Source: Paludibacteraceae bacterium
GTDB lineage: Bacteria; Bacteroidota; Bacteroidia; Bacteroidales; Paludibacteraceae
DNA: 36,427 bases
NCBI GenBank assembly: GCA_017444615.1
Contig: JAFSWF010000039.1
Span: 1 to 36,427, forward strand
Reading direction: 5' to 3'
Position 1 is the stretch's first letter; every line of letters starts with the position of its first letter. Positions 7,972-15,922 of this stretch are shown in pieces. A program made the position numbers and the translations under genes. The notes beneath the pieces are model-generated. The model was given only the letters and a program-made list of their open reading frames with translations. It was not told where the DNA came from and ran no database searches.

Positions 7972-8865
7972 ATGAAACGCGTCATCATCATAGGATTAGG
8001 CACTATTGCTCATCATCATCTGGCGGCGCTTCGCGCGGTGGAAGGTGTGGAGATAGTGGGCCTATGCGACCTGCGACCGGAGGCTTCTAAGCAACCGGAG
8101 TTCGCTTGCTATGATTTTGACACGCATGTAGAGCGATTGATTGGTCGTGTGCACCCCGACACAGCGATTATCTTGACGCCGCCGAACAGCCATAGAGCCA
8201 TCGCCGAACAATGTATTCATCTGGGACTCCATGCCGTGATTGAGAAACCTCTGGAAGATTGTGAGCGAGATGTTGCTTATCTGCTGCAACCGGAAGTGGC
8301 GCAACACTGGACACCGGTTTATCATAGTATCTGCGGACCCGAAGTGCAGTGGTGGTTGACGCATATGGGCGAGGTACCGGTGGAGAGTATCCGCATTGCT
8401 TTCTCGGACCCCTATGCAACCAAAAAAGGACATATCCATTTGGCCAAACGCGTGTTGGGCGGAACCTGGATAGACAGCGGTGTGAACGCCTTGGCCTTAG
8501 TGGCCCTTTTGGCACCCATCAGAGACATGCGCGACGCGCAAGCGGTGCACTTCACCGACCCCGATAGCGGACTCTATTATCAATCGGATTTTATGGCGCG
8601 ATGCGGGCAGACAGAGGTGGAGATTGCTATTCGGTGGAATGAGAACATCAATCATAAAGAGACGCTCATTTGCGCCAACGGTAAAACCTATCGGCTTAAC
8701 CACTCCGCTCAATCAGTCGAATGCGAGGGGCAGATACTGTTCCGAGATAACTCTTGCGAACGCCTGACGGCGCAATACACTGCGTTCTATCGGCAGTACC
8801 CGAACTTGACACTCACGATGGCACAAACCAAAGAAATCTATAAAATATTGTTTGAAAACCTATAA
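7972..8865 (+). CDS. Gfo/Idh/MocA-family oxidoreductase
   Basis: This 297-aa NAD(P)-dependent dehydrogenase-like protein has an N-terminal Rossmann fold with the dinucleotide motif GLGTIAHHH (residues 7-15). ILTPPNSHRAIAEQ and the EKPLED segment follow, as in the Gfo/Idh/MocA family (glucose-fructose oxidoreductase, inositol dehydrogenase). The usual EKP catalytic lysine is present. The C-terminal alpha/beta domain is short. Substrate cannot be told from sequence. A TTG at 7963 is in frame but overlaps murD, so the ATG at 7972 is preferred. It sits between murD and ftsW, where Bacteroidetes normally have no gene, 5 nt after murD and 11 nt before the next gene. It may act on a sugar nucleotide or wall sugar, which is speculation from context. 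Confidence 0.82.
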   Translation: MKRVIIIGLGTIAHHHLAALRAVEGVEIVGLCDLRPEASKQPEFACYDFDTHVERLIGRVHPDTAIILTPPNSHRAIAEQCIHLGLHAVIEKPLEDCERDVAYLLQPEVAQHWTPVYHSICGPEVQWWLTHMGEVPVESIRIAFSDPYATKKGHIHLAKRVLGGTWIDSGVNALALVALLAPIRDMRDAQAVHFTDPDSGLYYQSDFMARCGQTEVEIAIRWNENINHKETLICANGKTYRLNHSAQSVECEGQILFRDNSCERLTAQYTAFYRQYPNLTLTMAQTKEIYKILFENL

Positions 8866-8876
8866 AAAACAAGACT

Positions 8877-10367
8877 ATGGAAGATCTTATTAAAAAATTC
8901 TTTAAAAAACATTGGAAGAGTAAACCTTGGGTGGTTATACTACAAACCGGTTTGATAGCGATAGGGGTATTAGGGTTGCTATTTCTTTTTCTTCTCCTCG
9001 CGGAATGTAAAAATCCTTCCGAGCACGAGTGTGGAAGATTCTTTAGTGCTCCATGGGAGATAGGCATCAACTTAGTAGCCTCTTTCTTCGCCTTTATCAT
9101 TGCCTATGAAATTGTAATTGCCATCTCAAAAAATCTACAAAAATTCGAAGATGAGATTAAAGCCAGTTACCTCAACTCCAACTTGCAGCCACAATATAAT
9201 CCGAAAGGAAAAAATGAGAATGGTTACCGAAAGGATTTTATTCTTCATAAAGATAGCGGCAGGTTCATTGTTTATGTCAATGATCTCTACCGGCAACTTA
9301 GGAATCATTCTAATCATCTCTATTTCTCGGATGATAAAGATAGCCATTTTGAGCCGGATCTGTATATTATGATGCATGTCGGCACCTTGTATGGCGCGCA
9401 TGCCACCAGCAAGACCGTCAGCGAACTGACCGTTCGATTGAATGATTTCCATGACGACAAAAACAAAGATAAGAAAGCCATCGCTTATACAACCCGTAGT
9501 ACCTATTTGGCGCACTTACTGACCAACCGCGCCATTGATTATCCGCTGGAGAATGATTTAACGGTGCGTAAGATTTATGAAAACACCGAAGAATTAACGC
9601 CGCTCAATCGCTCCAAACTGTCGAATCATATTGGCGTGAATGCCTTGGTTTTTCTGAAGGAGAATGAAAATGATACGAATCCTATTCTTATTCTTCCCAA
9701 GCGTGGTAAGGACGCTACCGTGGCTAAGAATGGTGTTACCGCCAGTATCGCTACCCGCTTGAATCTGAAAGCCTACGAGCCGTTGTTCAAGGAAAGCAAA
9801 GAGGTAGATGAGCACACTATCTCGCAGGCTTGCGTGGTAGATAATCTTACTTCTGCGCTTATGATTGATGAGCAATATAAAGATGAAATGCGGGACAAAA
9901 TGAAGGCGGAATTGCATTTCTTAGGTCTGTCGCGCGACCCCTACGAGGGCGGCAAACCTACCCTCTTCTATTACATCAACCTATATATGACGCAAGAAGA
10001 GTTCATATCCAAACTCAATCCTAAATACAAACCCGACGGCATTGATGCCGTGCAGGAATTGTTATACGTCAAATGGGAGAATGTAGGCATCACAACTTGG
10101 GAGGAGAAAATCCAAAAACGCGATGCCAATCCGAATGCTAAACCACTTACGGATAGCGAACGGTTGATTATGGAAGATAAGGAATACGATAAATCACGCT
10201 TGCTGCTCAAAAAGCCCGACCACTATAAGTATTCCAAGAAAGAGAAACGCTACACATTTACTACCGACGAAAAGGCACAACAATTCATCTTCGAGCAGAA
10301 CTTGATTGCCAACTTGTGGTTCTATGTAAACAAAGACAAAAAGAAAATTAATGAAATTCAATCTTAA
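8877..10367 (+). CDS. Unrecognised protein with two N-terminal membrane segments and a large soluble domain
   Basis: This 496-aa protein was not recognised. Two strong hydrophobic segments are visible, about residues 18-41 and 63-85, with two cysteines (C44, C52) in the short loop between them. The remaining roughly 400 residues are hydrophilic and inferred to lie on the cytoplasmic side. That part contains ILPKRGKDATVAKNG and HFLGLSRDPYEGGKP, loosely suggestive of a degenerate Nudix-like fold, but no GX5EX7REUXEE box was found. The C-terminus is lysine-rich. The gene overlaps ftsW by 17 bp, so translation of the two is probably coupled and both belong to the dcw operon. Its codon choice looks more A-rich than that of neighbouring mur genes, by eye. 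It contains none of the heptamer arrays. Horizontal acquisition is plausible but not shown. Confidence 0.6.
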   Translation: MEDLIKKFFKKHWKSKPWVVILQTGLIAIGVLGLLFLFLLLAECKNPSEHECGRFFSAPWEIGINLVASFFAFIIAYEIVIAISKNLQKFEDEIKASYLNSNLQPQYNPKGKNENGYRKDFILHKDSGRFIVYVNDLYRQLRNHSNHLYFSDDKDSHFEPDLYIMMHVGTLYGAHATSKTVSELTVRLNDFHDDKNKDKKAIAYTTRSTYLAHLLTNRAIDYPLENDLTVRKIYENTEELTPLNRSKLSNHIGVNALVFLKENENDTNPILILPKRGKDATVAKNGVTASIATRLNLKAYEPLFKESKEVDEHTISQACVVDNLTSALMIDEQYKDEMRDKMKAELHFLGLSRDPYEGGKPTLFYYINLYMTQEEFISKLNPKYKPDGIDAVQELLYVKWENVGITTWEEKIQKRDANPNAKPLTDSERLIMEDKEYDKSRLLLKKPDHYKYSKKEKRYTFTTDEKAQQFIFEQNLIANLWFYVNKDKKKINEIQS

Positions 10368-11583
10368 CTATATTGACCGGACGTTTTGGTTCTTTTTCAT
10401 CGCCCTGATTGGTGTGGCCATTCTTGCCCTATTCTCGGCGAGTTCGACCCTCGTTTATATGCATCATTCGGCGCTGGGTCCTATCGGACAACAGATGTTC
10501 TTCATTCTGCTGGGTGTGGCGGCAGCGTTTATCATTCAGTTCATCCCCACCTATTGGGTGCGGTTCGGAGGGTATATCTTGCTGGTTATCAGTACTATCT
10601 TTGTCTATACCACCCTCATTCCTCATAATCCCTTAGTGGTCACTATTAACGGTGCCGCGCGGTGGATTCGCATTGCCGGCATCACGTTTCAACCTTCGGA
10701 ATTGGCCAAACTGAGCCTTATCATCGTCATTGCCGACCAGTTAGCGCGGATACGCACCGAGGCAGATAAGCGGAAGTATTTCTACCGCACGCTCATCATC
10801 ACCGTGATTGTAGTACTGCCTATTCTGACTTCTAATCTCTCAACGGCGGTGCTCATTAGTGGGATTGTGTTCTGCTTGTGGATTCTGGCACGTGTTCCGT
10901 GGAAATATACGATGTCGGTGGTCGGCATTGCAATCTTGGTTCTGGCGTTGGGTTACACGATTGTGGAGTTCGGTTTTGTTCGTCCGCAACGAGAGATGCA
11001 TGGTCCTTTCAAACGTGCCACTACGTGGGTGTCGCGTATAGACCGGCATTTTGTGGATGACGGCAAGGATAAATACACCCTCACCGATGATAATATCCAA
11101 GAGGTATATGCCGCCGTGGCGATTGCACGAGGAGGTACAACGCCCCTCGGCGTGTTCCCCGGTAATAGCAAAGAACGCGATTATCTGCCGCTGGCGTTTG
11201 CCGATTATATCTTCGCCATCATCGTCGAAGAGAGCGGTGTTCTCGGAGCGTTTGGACTGATTTTCCTGTACATGGCCATTCTCTTTAGAGCCTGCAATGT
11301 GTCCAGCCGGTACTCCGATATGCCGGCGATGCTGATGACCATGGGACTAGCGCTGATGATTACTTGCCAAGCCCTTATATCCATGCTCGTTGCAGTCGGG
11401 TTAGGACCCGTAACCGGTCAACCCCTACCCCTTATCTCCAGAGGAGGAACGAGTGTGCTCATTACATCCATTTATTTTGGCATCATGATGGGTGTCAGTC
11501 GCGAACAATTGGAACTCCGCGACCGCGTCAACGAAACCATCGAAGAGAGCCTTGATGATGCACCGATAGTTACTTTAGAATGA
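10351..11583 (+). CDS. ftsW: Lipid II glycosyltransferase FtsW (SEDS family)
   Basis: FtsW is the septal peptidoglycan polymerase and partner of FtsI. The 410-aa sequence has about ten hydrophobic segments and SEDS signatures: FSASSTLVY near the N-terminus, NGAARWI, FQPSELAKL, and the C-terminal PLPLISRGGTSVLITS segment. Rather than RodA, the FtsW identity follows from its place between murD and murG. The ATG lies within the end of the preceding gene (17-bp overlap). The stop is followed one base later by the murG start. No heptamer insertions are present. Confidence 0.94.
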   Translation: MKFNLNYIDRTFWFFFIALIGVAILALFSASSTLVYMHHSALGPIGQQMFFILLGVAAAFIIQFIPTYWVRFGGYILLVISTIFVYTTLIPHNPLVVTINGAARWIRIAGITFQPSELAKLSLIIVIADQLARIRTEADKRKYFYRTLIITVIVVLPILTSNLSTAVLISGIVFCLWILARVPWKYTMSVVGIAILVLALGYTIVEFGFVRPQREMHGPFKRATTWVSRIDRHFVDDGKDKYTLTDDNIQEVYAAVAIARGGTTPLGVFPGNSKERDYLPLAFADYIFAIIVEESGVLGAFGLIFLYMAILFRACNVSSRYSDMPAMLMTMGLALMITCQALISMLVAVGLGPVTGQPLPLISRGGTSVLITSIYFGIMMGVSREQLELRDRVNETIEESLDDAPIVTLE

Positions 11584-11584
11584 T

Positions 11585-12649
11585 ATGAGATACTTAATTT
11601 CCGGAGGGGGAACCGGCGGACATATCTTCCCCGCAGTCAGTATTGCCAACGCCTTGAAGGAGTTAGATCCGGAGGCAGAGATTTTGTTTGTAGGTGCGCT
11701 CGGTCGGATGGAGATGGAGCGCGTTCCGCAAGCAGGGTACAAGATCATCGGTCTGCCTGTTCGGGGCTTCAACCGCGCACAGCCGTGGAAGAACATCTCC
11801 GTTCTATGGGACCTTCTTCGTTCGCTTATCCAAGCCCGGCGTATCATCAAAGATTTCCGTCCGGACGTCGGTGTAGGAGTCGGTGGTTACGCCTCCGGTG
11901 CAGCCATGTGGGTGGCAGCGAAAATGGGGATTCCTATTTTGTTGCAAGAACAAAACGGCTTTGCCGGTGTTACCAATAAACTCCTCAAAGACAAAGCCGC
12001 GAAGATATGCGTGGCGTACCCAGGGATGGAGAAGTTCTTCCCAGCCGATAAGATCTTACTCACCGGCAATCCCGTGCGGCAGAACCTGTTGGAGGGGCGA
12101 AGGACGAAGGGCAAAGGGCAAAGGCATTTGCTCATCATCGGCGGTAGTCTCGGTGCACGCACTATCAACGAAGCCGTGTTGGCGGGACTGCCGCAACTCC
12201 AAGAAGCCGGTATTCAGGTCGTTTGGCAAACCGGCAAGTACTATTTCGAGAAATATCGAAATATCGATATGTCGAAATATCAAAATGTTGAAATCTACGA
12301 TTTCCTCTCGGACATGCCCGATCGGTATGCCACGGCTGACCTCGTTATCTCCCGTGCCGGCGCGTCGTCGATTAGTGAGATCTGTCTGCTCGGCAAGCCG
12401 GCTATTTTGGTGCCTTCACCCAATGTGGTGGAGGATCATCAGACCCATAACGCCATGGCGCTCGTCAACCGCGACGCCGCTATCTTGGTGCGCGATGCCG
12501 ATGCCGCCAGCCAACTCATTCCTACCGCCATCGCCACCCTCAACGACCCGGCATTGCTCGCCAAACTACATACCAACGTGCTCCAACTGGCTGAGCGTGA
12601 CTCCGCCAAACGCATTGCGCAAGAAGTCATCAAATTATGTCAAGCTTGA
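11585..12649 (+). CDS. murG: UDP-GlcNAc:lipid I N-acetylglucosaminyltransferase MurG
   Basis: MurG is a peripheral inner-membrane GT-B glycosyltransferase that converts lipid I to lipid II. The N-terminal glycine-rich loop GGGTGGHIFPA is at residues 7-17. GVGGYASGAAM, LLQEQNGFAGVTN and the C-terminal donor-binding region (IIGGSLGARTINE, SRAGASSISE) are all present. Two low-complexity stretches are repeat-encoded: GRRTKGKGQRH before the first beta-strand of the C-terminal domain, and EKYRNIDMSKYQNVEIY about 40 residues later. Neither touches the catalytic motifs. The next gene overlaps the 3' end by 13 bp. Confidence 0.97.
   Translation: MRYLISGGGTGGHIFPAVSIANALKELDPEAEILFVGALGRMEMERVPQAGYKIIGLPVRGFNRAQPWKNISVLWDLLRSLIQARRIIKDFRPDVGVGVGGYASGAAMWVAAKMGIPILLQEQNGFAGVTNKLLKDKAAKICVAYPGMEKFFPADKILLTGNPVRQNLLEGRRTKGKGQRHLLIIGGSLGARTINEAVLAGLPQLQEAGIQVVWQTGKYYFEKYRNIDMSKYQNVEIYDFLSDMPDRYATADLVISRAGASSISEICLLGKPAILVPSPNVVEDHQTHNAMALVNRDAAILVRDADAASQLIPTAIATLNDPALLAKLHTNVLQLAERDSAKRIAQEVIKLCQA
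12098..12125 (+). repeat. CGAAGGA heptamer array inside murG
   Basis: Four 7-bp units (CGAAGGA, CGAAGGG, CAAAGGG, CAAAGGC) encode RRTKGKGQR. They sit at the inter-domain linker just before the strand LLIIGGSLGA. Same family as the murE array at 4824-4858. Confidence 0.9.
12250..12297 (+). repeat. GAAATATC octamer array inside murG
   Basis: Six 8-bp units with the pattern GAAATATC, GAAATATC, GATATGTC, GAAATATC, AAAATGTT, GAAATCTA encode the stretch from EKYRNIDM to VEIY. Period is 8 rather than 7. Confidence 0.75.
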
Positions 12650-13779
12650 ATCCCACACTTCCTCAACCGGCTCGCAATAGGCGCATGGATATCCTGCGTG
12701 CTATAACGATTGTACTGGTGGTTATCGGTCATACGGGCTCCATACCGGGCGCTTCGTGGTGGGAAATCCATTTCCCTCTTTGTACCTATCGACTGGCTAT
12801 TTTCCTTTTCGCCAGCGGATATTTTTTCAAAGATATCGATTGGAGAACCTACCCATCCTTTGTTTGGCGCAAAACCAAAGCGCTCGCATTTCCTTTATTG
12901 GGATGGAATATAGTATATGCCTGCGTGGCTACTATTTTTGTATGGAAAAATGCGGTGGATTACTTACCTCCTATTCAGCGTATATGGACATTTCACGCAT
13001 TGTTTGCGGAACCCTTTTGGAGTGGACACCAATATATATTTAACCTTGCCACGTGGTTTGTAGGTATGCTATTTGTCGGGTTAGTAGTGTACGGACTCAT
13101 TCACATCACAACTCGCCAATGCAAGTATATTGACCACTTGTTGCTGGTTTTCTATTTTGGCATTGCAGTCCTTGGATTATATGCCGCTCGGTTCCCATTG
13201 GGACACGAATGGTTATTGCCTCTTCATGTCTCCTACGCGCTGTTTTTTATTCATTTTGGAAAGTATTACCGCCGTTATCTGGAACCCTTCATCGAACGTG
13301 TACCCACATGGCTTTTGCTGCCTATTATCCTACTATTCCAATATACGGTTGTTCACTTCACGGGGATTAAGTTATTCGCGTTAGTTTGGATGAATTTCGA
13401 GGGGTTAATAGTTGCTCCTATAGGCTTGGCGATAGCCGGAATACTACTTTGGATGCGGCTCTGTCGAATTATTGAGCAGAATGTTCTACCCAATAAATTA
13501 GAAAAATGGGTGAGCGAATCCACATGGGATATCATGACCCATCATATCTTTGTTAAAGTGATGGTGGCGTGGCTACTTATCCATTTTGCTATCGAACCAC
13601 AACTGCTGCCTGCCTATCGACAAAGTATATGGTTCCTTCCCTCCACTATGGATTACTGGACATTAATCCTTTTAGAAGTCGGATTGCCCGTTGCTTTCCA
13701 CTACGCCTTTGGTTGGTGTAAGAAACGCTTTAGTCTTTTCTTAAATAAGAAGGATAATGCTTTAGGAACGTCCGTATAG
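12637..13779 (+). CDS. Acyltransferase-3 family membrane protein
   Basis: This 380-aa polytopic protein has about ten hydrophobic segments. The N-terminal RMDILRAITIVLVVIGHTG carries the Arg and His typical of acyltransferase family 3 (OafA, WecH, NodX), which O-acetylate or succinylate cell-surface sugars at the inner membrane. LAIFLFASGYFF is the second conserved segment. The start overlaps the 3' end of murG by 13 bp, so it is co-transcribed with the murein genes. It stands where murC/ftsQ usually follow murG. Modification of peptidoglycan or a surface glycan is plausible, but the acceptor cannot be told. Its 3' end overlaps the convergent DHH gene by 50 bp. Base composition appears more AT-rich than murG. 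Confidence 0.84.
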   Translation: MSSLNPTLPQPARNRRMDILRAITIVLVVIGHTGSIPGASWWEIHFPLCTYRLAIFLFASGYFFKDIDWRTYPSFVWRKTKALAFPLLGWNIVYACVATIFVWKNAVDYLPPIQRIWTFHALFAEPFWSGHQYIFNLATWFVGMLFVGLVVYGLIHITTRQCKYIDHLLLVFYFGIAVLGLYAARFPLGHEWLLPLHVSYALFFIHFGKYYRRYLEPFIERVPTWLLLPIILLFQYTVVHFTGIKLFALVWMNFEGLIVAPIGLAIAGILLWMRLCRIIEQNVLPNKLEKWVSESTWDIMTHHIFVKVMVAWLLIHFAIEPQLLPAYRQSIWFLPSTMDYWTLILLEVGLPVAFHYAFGWCKKRFSLFLNKKDNALGTSV

Positions 13780-14803
13780 CGCGTCCGAGCGAACCTATAT
13801 AATCGCCTCCGGACGCGTTCGCGTGACCACCGCCACCGAACACCTCATGCGCCATAATATTGACCGGACGGTCGCCTTGCGAACGGAACGAAATCTTAAT
13901 CACCGGCAGTGACGTGCCGGGCTTAGGCGGTTGTTCGCGCATGAAAACCGAGTAATACACATCGCTGATCTGCAGCGGCATGTTCACTAATCCCTCCGTA
14001 TCTCCGGCTTTGTAGTTAAACCGCTGCAACTCCTCATCCGATAGCGCTATCAACGCCAAGTGATGCTCAGGGAAAAGCTGCAACTTGCGATGCAAAGCAT
14101 ATCCAATCAATCGCAACCTATCCGGCGAATACTGATTGAAAACGGCGTCGTAGATCTCGTCCTTGTTAATCCCTGCCCGCAGTAAGTCCGCTATCATCTC
14201 ATAGATATCGGGGTTATTACTGTTGAACGCAAAATTGCCCGTATCCGTCATCAATCCCGTGTACAGACAAATAGCAATCTGACGGCTGATAGCTGAAGAC
14301 TGACGGCTGACAGCGGCTATAAACCTATACACCAACTCACAGGTCGAGGTCGCATGCGGATAAGAGAAGGCGATGGTTGCAAAATCCGATGGGTTGAGGT
14401 GATGGTCAATCATAATCTTCGGGCAGTTATTGAGCATAATCCGCTCGCCTACGGGACCGATACGTTTCGGTTCATTAAAATCCAAACAGATATGCATATC
14501 CGCCTCAGCAATCACTTGGTCTGCTTCTTTTTCGTGCCCTTCGTACACCAGCACGTCCTTCGCCCCGGGCAACCATGCCAAGAACTCCGGACACGCATTA
14601 GGCGTTATCACCGTCACTTGCTGACTATTGAGGTCTGTACTCTGTATTCTGTACTCTGTATTCTCTAACCACCCCTTCATTGCCAGCGACGAACCCATCG
14701 CATCGCCGTCCGGCGCGATATGCGTGAAGATAACAATCCGCTTTGCCTGAGCAATCAGCCCCTTCGCCTCTTCTACCTTCGCCAAATCCAATATCTGTTC
14801 CAT
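13730..14803 (-). CDS. nrnA: DHH-family phosphoesterase, NrnA-like (oligoribonuclease / pAp phosphatase)
   Basis: A cytoplasmic Mn-dependent DHH/DHHA1 phosphoesterase that degrades nano-RNAs and, in many members, 3'-phosphoadenosine 5'-phosphate. Motifs are HIAPDGD (28-34), CLDFN, MIDHH (131-135), TGLMTDTG and the DHHA1 glycine cluster GGGGHANASGG (323-333). The reading frame is open to 14911, but the promoter at 14820-14850 lies inside that extension. The ATG at 14803 (MEQILDLAKV) is therefore the start, giving 357 aa and a very short leader. Two heptamer inserts are present: NTEYRIQSTD near residue 48 and SRQSSAISRQ near residue 166. The 3' end overlaps the convergent acyltransferase gene. 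The NrnA substrate assignment is by family only. Confidence 0.9.
   Translation of the reverse strand: MEQILDLAKVEEAKGLIAQAKRIVIFTHIAPDGDAMGSSLAMKGWLENTEYRIQSTDLNSQQVTVITPNACPEFLAWLPGAKDVLVYEGHEKEADQVIAEADMHICLDFNEPKRIGPVGERIMLNNCPKIMIDHHLNPSDFATIAFSYPHATSTCELVYRFIAAVSRQSSAISRQIAICLYTGLMTDTGNFAFNSNNPDIYEMIADLLRAGINKDEIYDAVFNQYSPDRLRLIGYALHRKLQLFPEHHLALIALSDEELQRFNYKAGDTEGLVNMPLQISDVYYSVFMREQPPKPGTSLPVIKISFRSQGDRPVNIMAHEVFGGGGHANASGGDYIGSLGRAIRTFLKHYPSYLRKD
14279..14313 (-). repeat. TTCAG-type heptamer array inside nrnA
   Basis: On the + strand the units read CTGACGG, CTGATAG, CTGAAGA, CTGACGG, CTGACAG. On the coding strand this is the CAG-NN-TCAG type, encoding SRQSSAISRQ. Same family as arrays in korB, MATE, prmA, folC and dnaE. 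Confidence 0.88.
14635..14662 (-). repeat. AATACAG heptamer array inside nrnA
   Basis: Four 7-bp units on the + strand (CTGTACT, CTGTATT, CTGTACT, CTGTATT) encode NTEYRIQSTD on the minus strand. A second copy of the family is in folC (30868-30895). Confidence 0.9.
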
Positions 14804-14819
14804 AGTTCCAAAATTTGTG

Positions 14820-14850
14820 CAAAGGTACAAAAAAAAACGCATATATGCAA
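14820..14850 (-). promoter_or_regulatory. Promoter of nrnA
   Basis: On the minus strand a TACCTTTG box (complement of 14820-14827) is preceded, exactly 20 nt away, by TTG (complement of 14848-14850). This matches the Bacteroidetes TTTG-N19/21-TAnnTTTG promoter. The -33 region contains TTGCATATATG. The box lies about 17 bases before the ATG at 14803. Confidence 0.8.
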
Positions 14851-14860
14851 GACTTTGGGC

Positions 14861-14899
14861 AAAAAAAATAAACACACCCCTCCTTTTGAGGAGAGGCGT
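14861..14899 (-). terminator. Intrinsic terminator of the lipoprotein/OMP operon
   Basis: Read on the minus strand, a GC-rich stem (CTCTCCT and AGGAGGGG, around 14877-14896, small loop, one bulge) is followed by a T-rich run complementary to 14861-14872. It lies about 28 nt after the outer-membrane-protein stop codon and just before the nrnA promoter, as expected for a terminator separating two units. Confidence 0.72.
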
Positions 14900-14924
14900 G
14901 CATAAATACATTCCTTAGAGAACG

Positions 14925-15902
14925 TTATTTCTTCGAACCGAAGTAGAAAGCAATATACAAATTGGCTCCCAAGTTATTAGTATCAAAGCTGAAACCTACG
15001 TTCGTCATAGGCGTGTCCAGATCGGTGATGGTTTCTTTGGAACCGGTTAATGTATTCCATCCTTCGTACTTATTGGCAATCTGCGGTGTCCATTCGTAGC
15101 AAAGTCGCACATTGACGTTCGCGCCCAAAGCAATCTTCGGAGCCACAAAGCACTCCACACCGATAGAGCCGTAGATACCTGCCATATGAGTTCCTTTGCT
15201 GGCATAGACTTGTTTGGTGCGCAGCGACGTCATATACGGGTAAGCAGCGGCCACAGCAGCCGGCACAACGGGCGACAGGCCTGCATTAGTCGGGGCGGTG
15301 TTATAAGCGGTTATCTCATTACCATAGGTGTATTCTAACTTGTCAATCATCTGGTTGCCATACATAGCGCCTATGCCAAAGACGCCTTGCACACGGCGTT
15401 TGCCTACGTGATACTCCACACCGAGGGCTGCCGTCAAGGCCAATTGGGTACGAACCTGTGCATCAACGGCCTTGGCTACGCTGGTCGGGTCAACAAACAA
15501 CGCCGCATCGTCCACTACATACTGACGGTTAGCGCGATTATTGAAATTGATACCTATATTGGCCTTAATGCCGAGATTATTAGTCACCATATAAGCTCCC
15601 ATGATCGACGCCAAACCATTCCATAATCCGCTACCGTGGATATCGTTGCTGGTCAGCGTATTAGGATTTTGCGCCACCACTCCACCGCCATTAAGGATCG
15701 AGTTACCGGTACCGTTGAACATATTGCCGATAAACTTAGTGAACGGATCCAACGCAATTCCGAAAGTCCAATCACCAGCCTGCGGAAGGAACTCGCTGTA
15801 ATCCCGTTGGGGTTTGGGAGCCGGTTCCTTTACTTCTGCGTCTTGCGCGAGCATCGGAAGAACGAATGCCGCTGCAATGATTATACTAATGATACGTTTC
15901 AT
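14925..15902 (-). CDS. Putative outer-membrane beta-barrel protein
   Basis: This 325-aa protein begins with a clear signal peptide (MKRIISIIIAAAFVLPMLAQ, cleavage likely after residue 19). A short acidic/proline linker follows, then alternating amphipathic strands with many glycine and aromatic residues (for example GIYGSIGVECFVAPKIALGANVNVRL). The chain ends in an aromatic-rich strand, ANLYIAFYFGSKK. These are the hallmarks of a small outer-membrane barrel in Bacteroidetes. No specific family was recognised. It starts 20 nt after the upstream lipoprotein gene and shares its promoter, so the two may form one surface complex. A terminator follows. Confidence 0.72.
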   Translation of the reverse strand: MKRIISIIIAAAFVLPMLAQDAEVKEPAPKPQRDYSEFLPQAGDWTFGIALDPFTKFIGNMFNGTGNSILNGGGVVAQNPNTLTSNDIHGSGLWNGLASIMGAYMVTNNLGIKANIGINFNNRANRQYVVDDAALFVDPTSVAKAVDAQVRTQLALTAALGVEYHVGKRRVQGVFGIGAMYGNQMIDKLEYTYGNEITAYNTAPTNAGLSPVVPAAVAAAYPYMTSLRTKQVYASKGTHMAGIYGSIGVECFVAPKIALGANVNVRLCYEWTPQIANKYEGWNTLTGSKETITDLDTPMTNVGFSFDTNNLGANLYIAFYFGSKK

Positions 15903-15922
15903 ACGATCTATTGCTTTTGAGG

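Noticed and set aside
8877-10367. Assignment of the two-TM protein to a known anti-phage effector family (CBASS/Pycsar-like) or to an active Nudix hydrolase
   Set aside because: Only the general layout and a loose resemblance support this; no CARF, SAVED, TIR or Nudix box was visible and no partner nucleotide cyclase is nearby.
11883-12680. A 265-codon open frame on the + strand inside murG
   Set aside because: It overlaps murG in another frame, has an unnatural composition rich in serine, arginine and proline, and shows no family resemblance; murG is unmistakable.
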